From the NCBI GenBank assembly GCA_046497225.1, contig JAWOGA010000066.1, forward strand, positions 1 through 12,834: a DNA stretch of 12,834 nt, read 5' to 3'. The stretch is from JAXHLG01 sp046497225 (GTDB lineage Bacteria > Patescibacteriota > Minisyncoccia > Moranbacterales > DUUL01). The position numbers and the translations under genes are program-made. The notes under the pieces are model-generated. The model searched no databases and was not told the origin of the DNA. It worked only from the letters and a program-made list of their open reading frames with translations. Of the stretch, positions 1-5,219 are shown in pieces (position 1 is the stretch's first letter; each line of letters starts with the position of its first letter).

Positions 1-264
1 AAGATTGATTAGTTTTTATAGTGTGCTTTAAGAGATTTTCCAGTAAGTTTGTTTTTTGAAAATGCACTTATTTTTATTGAGATAAATAAATTTTCCAATG
101 AGCAAGGTGCGTCAAAAAATCCTTAAAATTATTTTTGAGATGATTTTGAAGCAGGCTGTGGCATTTTTATTTCCCGTGCTAGTTAAGTTTCAAAAGCAGG
201 CTATTTAAAATTTACTTTAGTTTTAACTTTTAAATGACAGGGTTCAATAAATTTTAATATATTC

Positions 265-293
265 TTGACAAAGATTTATAAATAATTTAAGAT
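265..293 (+). promoter_or_regulatory. Candidate sigma70-type promoter of the infA-rpsI cluster
   Basis: A perfect -35 box TTGACA (265-270) is followed after 17 nt by TAAGAT (288-293), a 4/6 match to TATAAT. Transcription would start near 300 and give a leader of about 100 nt before infA. A second possible promoter closer to infA is TTGCGG (365-370), 17 nt, TATTAT (388-393), which would make infA almost leaderless. The sequence alone does not decide between them. Confidence 0.45.
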
Positions 294-353
294 TGATTCT
301 AGAATTAAATAAGTCACCAAGGTGTTATTATTTAAGTCAGCTTATTTTTATTT

Positions 354-374
354 TTGACCGGTACTTGCGGTCAA
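354..374 (+). repeat. Perfect inverted repeat upstream of infA
   Basis: Arms TTGACCG (354-360) and CGGTCAA (368-374) are perfectly complementary, 7 bp, with a 7-nt spacer GTACTTG, followed by GGTTTTT. It lies 29 nt before the infA start. It could be an RNA hairpin in the leader (attenuator-like, though the T run is short) or, if the proximal promoter is used, an operator overlapping its -35 box. Confidence 0.55.
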
Positions 375-403
375 GGTTTTTATGTTGTATTATTTTAATT
401 AAT

Positions 404-616
404 ATGTCCAAAGAGATTGTAAAATTGGAAGGAGAGATTACGGAACTTCTGCCCAGCACTATGTTTAGGGTTAAGTTGGAGAATGGTCATGTTATTTTAG
501 CTCACATCTCCGGGAAAATGAGAATTAATTTTATTAAGTTGATGCCGGGAGATAAAGTGGAAATAGAAATGAGTCCATATGATTTAACTAAAGGTAGGAT
601 TACTAAAAGGTTATAA
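404..616 (+). CDS. infA: Translation initiation factor IF-1
   Basis: IF-1 binds the A site of the 30S subunit during initiation and works with IF-2 and IF-3. The 70-residue product is the usual family length and a single S1-like OB fold: the N-terminus MSKEIVKLEGEI, the AHISGKMR motif near residues 30-37, then LMPGDKVEIE and the closing GRITKRL are all family signatures. The ATG at 404 is chosen because the same frame open from TTG 293 would add 37 hydrophobic residues with no IF-1 counterpart. No Shine-Dalgarno precedes the start; the upstream bases are only A/T with one G. It is first in the translation cluster, with rpmJ 10 nt downstream. Confidence 0.96.
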   Translation: MSKEIVKLEGEITELLPSTMFRVKLENGHVILAHISGKMRINFIKLMPGDKVEIEMSPYDLTKGRITKRL

Positions 617-626
617 TTTTGTTATT

Positions 627-740
627 ATGAAAGTTCAAGCGTCTGTAAAAAAAAGGTGTGATAACTGTAAAATTGTTAAAAGAAAGGGAAGGCTTTACGT
701 TATCTGCAAAAATCCTAGACATAAGCAAAGGCAGGGTTAA
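627..740 (+). CDS. rpmJ: 50S ribosomal protein L36 (bL36), zinc-binding form
   Basis: This 37-codon gene encodes the smallest large-subunit protein, which sits in 23S rRNA. It reads from MKVQASVKKR to HKQRQG, the standard L36 ending. The zinc ligands C11, C14, C27 and H32 are all present, so this is the zinc-containing (C+) form. Length is exactly what is expected of the family. It starts 10 nt after infA; an AAAAGG lies 16 nt before its ATG, too far for a normal Shine-Dalgarno. infA-rpmJ-rpsM is the common bacterial order, which supports the call. Confidence 0.96.
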   Translation: MKVQASVKKRCDNCKIVKRKGRLYVICKNPRHKQRQG

Positions 741-769
741 TTTTCATTTGCAGTTTTTTGAAGTGTTTA

Positions 770-775
770 TATAAT
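770..775 (+). promoter_or_regulatory. Possible internal promoter -10 box before rpsM
   Basis: A perfect TATAAT lies 16 nt before the rpsM ATG, with TTGCAG (748-753) 16 nt further upstream, only a 3/6 match to a -35 box. If used, the transcript would begin near 782 with a leader of about 10 nt. TATAAT also occurs by chance in such AT-rich DNA (another is at 1157-1162 before rpsK without a usable -35), so this is tentative. Confidence 0.3.
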
Positions 776-791
776 TTTAATTTATTGAAAT

Positions 792-1148
792 ATGGCTGTT
801 AGAATTGCTCGTGTTACAATTCCGGGGGAAAAAAGAGTTGAAATTGCTTTAACTTACATTTTTGGTATTGGTAAATCCAAATCAAATGATATATTGGAAA
901 AAGTAGGTGTTGATAAGGATAAAAGAGCTAAAAATTTGACCGATGAGGAAGTGATTAAGTTAAGGGAAGAGATAGAAAATAACTATACCCTGGAGGGTGA
1001 ATTAAAGAGACAGGTACAAATGAACATAAAGAGATTAAAAGAGAATAGTTCTTACAGAGGTTCAAGACATACTGCCGGTTTAACATCTAGAGGACAAAAG
1101 ACTAAGACTAATGCCAAAACAGTCAAAAGACACAGAAAAAGAAGATAA
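792..1148 (+). CDS. rpsM: 30S ribosomal protein S13 (uS13)
   Basis: S13 is in the head of the small subunit, contacts the P-site tRNA and forms bridges to the 50S subunit. The 118-residue product matches the family length. It begins MAVRIARVTIPGEKRVEIAL, has the helix-hairpin-helix-like GIGKSKS segment near residues 25-31, and a basic tail with YRGSRHTAGL and RGQKTKTNA followed by the Lys/Arg-rich end that reaches toward tRNA. There is no Shine-Dalgarno. It lies 51 nt after rpmJ and 46 nt before rpsK, spacing that is generous for this operon type. Confidence 0.97.
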   Translation: MAVRIARVTIPGEKRVEIALTYIFGIGKSKSNDILEKVGVDKDKRAKNLTDEEVIKLREEIENNYTLEGELKRQVQMNIKRLKENSSYRGSRHTAGLTSRGQKTKTNAKTVKRHRKRR

Positions 1149-1194
1149 GTATAGAATATAATTTTAAAGTGTTAAAAAGTTAATTTTTTTAAAT

Positions 1195-1842
1195 ATGCCA
1201 GAAGAAACCAAGAAAGATAAAGCTTCTCAAGATAATCAATCGAAAAAACCTAAAGAATCCGCAGAAAAGAAGTCTGAAGGGCAAGACGCTGCCAGCAAAG
1301 AATCATCCGATGATAAGTTGACTCAGGGGAAGGTCGGCGCTAATCAAGATAAAAAACAGGATAATCAAGAAGAGGTTAAAGAAGAAAAGAAAGAGGAACA
1401 AGTAAAGCAAGGCAAAGAAGGGGAATCGGAAAAAACCGATGCATCTGCAGGCGCCCCCAAGATTAAAAGAAAGAAGAAAAAGAAGGTTAGAAGACAAGTT
1501 CAGAGAGGAAAAGCTTTTGTAAAATCAACCTATAATAACACCATAGTTTCGTTATGTGATTTGCATGGCAATACTTTGGCTTGGTCATCCTCGGGATTTC
1601 TTGGGTTTAAGGGCGCTAAAAAAGCTACTACCTATGCTGCCTCTCAAGTTGTTGCCGATGTAACCGAAAAAGTGCAAAAATATGGTTTGAAAGATTTGGA
1701 AGTTTTTGTTAAAGGGGTTGGATCCGGACGAGAAGCTGCCATAAGATCTTTGGCGCAAAAAGGGTTTAATTTGAATATGATAAAGGACAGAACCCCTATT
1801 CCGCATAATGGTTGTAGACCTCCCAAGCCAAGAAGGGTTTAG
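1195..1842 (+). CDS. rpsK: 30S ribosomal protein S11 (uS11) with long charged N-terminal extension
   Basis: S11 is a platform protein of the 30S subunit near the mRNA exit and the 3' end of 16S rRNA. The conserved core runs from about residue 98 to 215: FVKSTYNNTIVSL, GFKGAKKATTYAA, VKGVGSGREAAIRSL and the diagnostic end TPIPHNGCRPPKPRRV. E. coli S11 is about 129 aa; this one is 215. The extra ~97 residues are low-complexity, rich in Lys, Glu, Gln, Ser and Asp, end in KRKKKKKVRR, and look disordered. The core has GVGSGRE where most bacteria have GPGPGRE. The ATG at 1195 is the natural start after rpsM; an internal start giving a normal-length protein is possible in principle, but no ATG with a ribosome site is seen near residue 95. 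Confidence 0.95.
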   Translation: MPEETKKDKASQDNQSKKPKESAEKKSEGQDAASKESSDDKLTQGKVGANQDKKQDNQEEVKEEKKEEQVKQGKEGESEKTDASAGAPKIKRKKKKKVRRQVQRGKAFVKSTYNNTIVSLCDLHGNTLAWSSSGFLGFKGAKKATTYAASQVVADVTEKVQKYGLKDLEVFVKGVGSGREAAIRSLAQKGFNLNMIKDRTPIPHNGCRPPKPRRV

Positions 1843-1908
1843 TTTTCTAAGGGATATGTTTTTTAATCTGCTTATAAGTATAAAGTAATATTTAATTAAT
1901 TTTTTAAA

Positions 1909-2544
1909 ATGGCTAGTAATTCAGAATCAAAATGTAAATTGTGTAGAAGAGCCGGAGAAAAGCTTTTTCTTAAGGGTGAGAGGTGTTCTACTCCTAAATG
2001 TTCAATGACTAAAAGACCATATCCGCCAGGGGTTCATGGAAATAAGAACAGACAAAAAGGATTGAGCGAATATGGAAAGCAATTGCTGAAAAAGCAAAAA
2101 GTTAGAAGAATTTACAATATTAGCGAGGGTCAGTTTAGAAGACACTTGGTTGAGTCTGGTAAAAAGAAGGGTGTTGCCGGAGATAATTTGATTACAAGAT
2201 TAGAATTGAGACTTGACAATGTTGTTTTTCGTTTAGGAGTGGCGGAATCCAGAAGTAGGGCTAAACAATTAGTTCAACATGGCCATATTTTGGTTAATGG
2301 TAAAAAACTGGATGTTCCTTCGGCCTGTTTAAAAGTTGGAGATGAAATATCCATTAAGGAAACGAAGAAGGAGAAAAAATATTTTTCTGATAGAAAAATG
2401 ATTTTGGATAAAAATATTAACATTCCGAGTTGGGTAAGTTTTGATTCTAAAAAGATGACTGGTAAAATATTATCCAGTCCTGTTAAAACTGAGACTGAAG
2501 TTTCCATTGATGCTCAAGAAATTGTAGAATTTTACTCCAGATAG
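1909..2544 (+). CDS. rpsD: 30S ribosomal protein S4 (uS4), four-cysteine form
   Basis: S4 is a primary 16S rRNA-binding assembly protein and in many bacteria also a translational repressor of the alpha operon. The 211-residue product has usual length. C9, C12, C26 and C31 form the zinc-binding N-terminal cluster of the C+ S4 type. An RNA-binding S4 domain follows around residues 95-155, with RLDNVVFRLGVAESRSRAKQ and HGHILVNGKKLDVPS. The end IVEFYSR matches the family. No Shine-Dalgarno is visible. A 130-nt gap with a stem-loop separates it from rpoA, which may matter for S4-type autoregulation. Confidence 0.97.
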   Translation: MASNSESKCKLCRRAGEKLFLKGERCSTPKCSMTKRPYPPGVHGNKNRQKGLSEYGKQLLKKQKVRRIYNISEGQFRRHLVESGKKKGVAGDNLITRLELRLDNVVFRLGVAESRSRAKQLVQHGHILVNGKKLDVPSACLKVGDEISIKETKKEKKYFSDRKMILDKNINIPSWVSFDSKKMTGKILSSPVKTETEVSIDAQEIVEFYSR

Positions 2545-2590
2545 TCAATTTGTATTTATTAGATTAAAATTTTATTTTTATAAGTTCCAT

Positions 2591-2626
2591 TTTATCGATT
2601 TTACTAACTGATAAAGTAACGATAAA
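2591..2626 (+). promoter_or_regulatory. Bulged stem-loop between rpsD and rpoA
   Basis: Arms TTTATCG (2591-2597) and CGATAAA (2620-2626) pair over 7 bp; after a 3-nt bulge (2598-2600) TTACT (2601-2605) pairs with AGTAA (2615-2619), leaving a 9-nt loop. It ends 48 nt before the rpoA start and no U tract follows, so it is not a simple terminator. It could be an mRNA control or processing element. S4 binding is speculation based on the neighbouring gene. Confidence 0.45.
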
Positions 2627-2674
2627 GCGGGATGAATATAGTTTAAATTGTTTTTTAAAGATTAAGCACAAAAA

Positions 2675-3610
2675 ATGTTTTCTGTATCTCTTCCAAATGC
2701 TCCAAAATTTGAAAAAATCGGTGAAAATAAGAGCAGATTCACAATAGAAGGCTGCTATCCCGGTTACGGTGTTACTATTGGTAATGCTTTGAGGCGTGTT
2801 TTGCTTTCTTCCTTAGGCGGAAGCTCTATTACTGAGGTTAAGATAAAGGGAGTTACGCATGAATTTACTACCTTGAAAAATGTAAAAGAGGATGTAGTTC
2901 AAATTATTTTAAATCTAAAAAAGGTCAGATTTAATATTCATGACGAGGAAGAAGTTGTAGTTAAACTTAAAACTAAAGGACAAAAGGAAGTTACCGCTAA
3001 GGATATCAAGCTATCCTCCGGAATTGAAGTAGCTAATCCGGATCAACATATTGCCACTTTGACTTCCAATACCGCTGAATTAGAAATGGACATCAAGGTG
3101 GAAAAAGGAATCGGGTATGTACCGGTAGAACAACAAGACAAAGAAGAGAAGGAATTGGGAGCTATCGCAATGGATGCTATTTTTAGTCCCATTAAAAGAG
3201 TGAATTTTAATGTTGATAATATGAGAGTGGGAAAGAGAACGGATTATGATAAAATTACTTTAGAAGTTGAAACAGATGGAACTATTACTCCTGAAGACGC
3301 TTATGCCGAATCCGTAGAAGTGTTAATGTCTCAGTTTAATGCTATAATTAACCTAGAAGAGTTTTCTTCAGAGAAAGAAAGCAAAGAAGGCGAAGAAGAG
3401 AAGCAAAAGGAAAAGGCTGAAGTTGAAGTTTCTTCCCTCAACCTATCAACTCGAATTCACAATGTTTTAGAGTCAAATGAGGTCACTAAAGTTGAGGAAA
3501 TTGCCAATATGACAGAAAAAGATTTAAAGGATTTAAGCGGAATGGGAGCTAAAGGCGTCAAAGAGATCAAGGATGCAGTTGAAAAACTGGGTTATTCACT
3601 GAAAGATTAA
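2675..3610 (+). CDS. rpoA: DNA-directed RNA polymerase subunit alpha
   Basis: The alpha dimer scaffolds RNA polymerase assembly and its C-terminal domain reads UP elements and contacts activators. The N-terminal domain spans residues ~1-228, with GCYPGYGVTIGNALRRVLL near 27-45, GYVP, GAIAMDAIFSPIKRVNF and DYDKITLEVETDGTI. The C-terminal domain is ~252-311; by my alignment with E. coli, the DNA-contacting R265, N268 and K298 correspond to R260, N263 and K293, all retained. The two domains are joined by a very acidic, Lys/Glu-rich linker (~229-250) unlike the usual linker in composition. Total length 311 is slightly short of E. coli (329). It has no Shine-Dalgarno and lies 29 nt before rplQ. 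Confidence 0.97.
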   Translation: MFSVSLPNAPKFEKIGENKSRFTIEGCYPGYGVTIGNALRRVLLSSLGGSSITEVKIKGVTHEFTTLKNVKEDVVQIILNLKKVRFNIHDEEEVVVKLKTKGQKEVTAKDIKLSSGIEVANPDQHIATLTSNTAELEMDIKVEKGIGYVPVEQQDKEEKELGAIAMDAIFSPIKRVNFNVDNMRVGKRTDYDKITLEVETDGTITPEDAYAESVEVLMSQFNAIINLEEFSSEKESKEGEEEKQKEKAEVEVSSLNLSTRIHNVLESNEVTKVEEIANMTEKDLKDLSGMGAKGVKEIKDAVEKLGYSLKD

Positions 3611-3639
3611 AATTATAAGAGATAAAAATTTTCTAGATT

Positions 3640-4167
3640 ATGAGAAAAAGAATTAAAGGAAGAAAAATTCAAAGAGAGAAGGACCAGAGGGAGGCTTTGT
3701 TAAGGACTCTTTTGGTTAGTTTAATAAAGAAGAAAAAAATCACGACTACTCTGGCTAAGGCCAAGGAGTTAAGACCTTTTGCTGAGAGAAAAATTACTAT
3801 TGCCAAAAGAGGACTAAATGGGAGTGAAATTGAAAAAGTGGCAAAAATAAGGCTTTTAAAAAAGGATCTTCCAAATCAAGAAACCATCAAAGAATTATTT
3901 GAGATAGCTAAACATTTTCAAAAAAGAGAAGGAGGCTATACTAGAATTTTGAAATTAATGCCTAGAAAAAGCGATGCTTCCGAGATGGCTTTGATAGAAT
4001 GGGTTGATAGCGAGTTACTTGTTAATGAAAATAAATCCGATAAAAAAGCGGATAAAAAGCAAGATTCAAAGAAGGACAATTCAGGAAGCAAAGAAAATTC
4101 TTCGGAGACCGCAAAAAATTTAGGAAAAGAGAAGACCGAAGAAAAAGGTGAGGCTTCAACTAAATAA
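3640..4167 (+). CDS. rplQ: 50S ribosomal protein L17 (bL17) with charged C-terminal tail
   Basis: L17 lies on the solvent side of the 50S subunit near the peptide exit region. The core is residues 1 to ~128: an N-terminal MRKRIKGRKI, ITTTLAKAKELRPFAE near 34-49, and the family signature GGYTRILKLMPRKSD near 98-112, ending EWVDSELL. A tail of about 47 residues follows that is almost only Lys, Asp, Ser, Glu and Asn and is probably disordered. Typical bacterial L17 is ~115-130 aa; here 175. The tail resembles in composition the N-terminal extension of S11 in the same cluster. rpoA-rplQ adjacency is a strong context match. Confidence 0.96.
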   Translation: MRKRIKGRKIQREKDQREALLRTLLVSLIKKKKITTTLAKAKELRPFAERKITIAKRGLNGSEIEKVAKIRLLKKDLPNQETIKELFEIAKHFQKREGGYTRILKLMPRKSDASEMALIEWVDSELLVNENKSDKKADKKQDSKKDNSGSKENSSETAKNLGKEKTEEKGEASTK

Positions 4168-4203
4168 CCTCTAAGACCGTAATTTTTAGATTTAAAAGAG
4201 TTT

Positions 4204-4605
4204 ATGAATAAACAAGTTAAAAAAAGTGATAAGTTTGTCTTATTTGACGCTAATGGTCAAATACTGGGAAGAATGGCAACTGAAATCGCTAAAATTTTAT
4301 CCGGGAAAAATGAAGTTGATTATGAACCTCGATTAGGAGGGGATAAATATGTGGTAGTAATAAACTCGGACAAGGTCAGATTAAGTGGCGAGAAAGAAAG
4401 CAAGAAACAATATTGGAGGCATTCAGGCTATCCGGGTGGGATTTATGTTAAAACTTTTGCTGAATTAAAAAAAGAAGACTCAAGAAAGATAATAATGAAT
4501 GCTGTTAAAGGAATGTTGCCTAAAAACAGATTAAACAAAGAAGCTCTCAAACGACTGAGAGTTTTTCAAGGAGAAGAACATCCTTACAAAGATCAAGTTA
4601 ATTAA
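4204..4605 (+). CDS. rplM: 50S ribosomal protein L13 (uL13)
   Basis: L13 is an early-assembling 50S protein. The 133-residue product shows FVLFDANGQILGRMATEIAKIL near 11-32, the GDKYVVVINSDKVRLSG segment, YWRHSGYPGG near 70-79, and the diagnostic AVKGMLPKNRLNKEALKRLRVF near 100-121, ending with EHPYKDQ. Length is slightly shorter than E. coli (142), lacking a few residues at the ends. The short AAGAG before the ATG is at best a weak ribosome site. The rplM-rpsI pair is one of the most conserved bacterial gene pairs; rpsI follows after 45 nt. Confidence 0.97.
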   Translation: MNKQVKKSDKFVLFDANGQILGRMATEIAKILSGKNEVDYEPRLGGDKYVVVINSDKVRLSGEKESKKQYWRHSGYPGGIYVKTFAELKKEDSRKIIMNAVKGMLPKNRLNKEALKRLRVFQGEEHPYKDQVN

Positions 4606-4650
4606 AACTATTCATATTAGTAAATTCTGTTAAATTAATTATTATAAGAT

Positions 4651-5058
4651 ATGACTAAAAAAGACAAGAAATATTTTGAAGGCCTGGGAAGAAGAAAAGA
4701 GAGTGTGGCAAGAGTTAGGGTTTCAGAGGCCGAAAAGGAGCCGGGAATTGTTGTCAATGACAAAGAAATGGAAGACTATTTTACTCTTTCAGAGCTTAGG
4801 GAGGCTGTTTTAGCTCCGATGAAAGCCACTTCTACTGATAAAAAATTAAATGTTTCCATTAAAGTAAACGGAGGAGGGATAAGAGGACAAGCCGAAGCTT
4901 CCAAAATGGGAATTTCTAGAGCATTGGTTAGATATAGCGGCGATTATCATCAAACGTTGAAAGACCTGGATTATTTAAAGAGAGACTCCAGAAAGAAGGA
5001 AAGAAAGAAGCCCGGCTTCAAAAAGGCCAGAAGAGCAGCTCAATGGAGGAAGAGATAA
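4651..5058 (+). CDS. rpsI: 30S ribosomal protein S9 (uS9)
   Basis: S9 is in the head of the 30S subunit; its C-terminal tail reaches the anticodon stem of P-site tRNA. The 135-residue product has FEGLGRRKESVARVRV near 9-24, KVNGGGIRGQAEA near 71-83, GISRALVRYSG and the basic end KKARRAAQWRKR. The terminal Lys-Arg that contacts tRNA is kept; the usual Phe-Ser of the QFSKR end is Trp-Arg here. No Shine-Dalgarno is visible. It is the last gene of the translation cluster and is followed 21 nt later by a terminator. Confidence 0.97.
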   Translation: MTKKDKKYFEGLGRRKESVARVRVSEAEKEPGIVVNDKEMEDYFTLSELREAVLAPMKATSTDKKLNVSIKVNGGGIRGQAEASKMGISRALVRYSGDYHQTLKDLDYLKRDSRKKERKKPGFKKARRAAQWRKR

Positions 5059-5079
5059 AACTTTTTGCAATAATTTTTC

Positions 5080-5113
5080 AAAGCCCTGTATTTTTGCAGG
5101 GTTTTTTGTTTTT
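5080..5113 (+). terminator. Rho-independent terminator after rpsI
   Basis: AAAGCCCTG (5080-5088) pairs with CAGGGTTTT (5097-5105), 9 bp including one G-U pair, with an 8-nt loop, followed by a T-rich tract to 5113. It closes the ribosomal protein cluster and separates it from the helicase gene. Confidence 0.85.
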
Positions 5114-5167
5114 ACTGTGAATTTAATTGAAAATAAAAAGATAGTGCAAAAACGTTTTTAATTTTGA

Positions 5168-5196
5168 TTGATTGAATGTTTTTATCCTGCTAAAAT
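5168..5196 (+). promoter_or_regulatory. Candidate extended -10 promoter for the helicase gene
   Basis: TTGATT (5168-5173), 17 nt, then TAAAAT (5191-5196), with TG at 5188-5189 making an extended -10 (TGCTAAAAT). Transcription would start near 5203, giving a leader of about 17 nt before ATG 5220 (or 26 nt before ATG 5229). Confidence 0.6.
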
Positions 5197-5219
5197 ATAT
5201 TTGTTGTTAAATTTATAAA

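Larger units (their letters stand above)
1..403. other. Long non-coding stretch upstream of infA
   Basis: No convincing gene is visible on either strand; + strand frames close quickly (frame 2 ends in TAA at 29-31, which could be the last codons of an upstream gene). The stretch is AT-rich and holds a 9-nt direct repeat AAGCAGGCT (149-157 and 194-202), a 10-nt repeat AAGATTGATT (1-10 and 289-298), a TAAGTCA repeat (310-316 and 333-339), and the promoter and inverted repeat listed separately. The gap is long for so compact a genome. The map/adk/secY genes that often precede infA are not seen here. Confidence 0.6.

Noticed and set aside
240..256. tRNA T-loop-like GGTTCAAT
   Set aside because: No matching acceptor, D or anticodon arms nearby.
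1..298. AAGATTGATT and AAGCAGGCT repeats as CRISPR or mobile element ends
   Set aside because: Only two copies each, very short, no regular spacing, no transposase or cas gene; chance is likely in AT-rich DNA.
293..403. Longer infA frame from a TTG at 293
   Set aside because: It would add 37 hydrophobic residues not found in IF-1 and would cross the inverted repeat and promoter-like boxes; ATG 404 gives the exact family length.
1157..1162. TATAAT before rpsK as a promoter
   Set aside because: No -35-like box at 16-18 nt; chance match in A/T-rich sequence.
1303..1826. Minus-strand open frames opposite rpsK
   Set aside because: They lie antisense to a conserved ribosomal protein and encode Phe/Leu-rich products expected from reading Lys/Glu-rich codons backwards.
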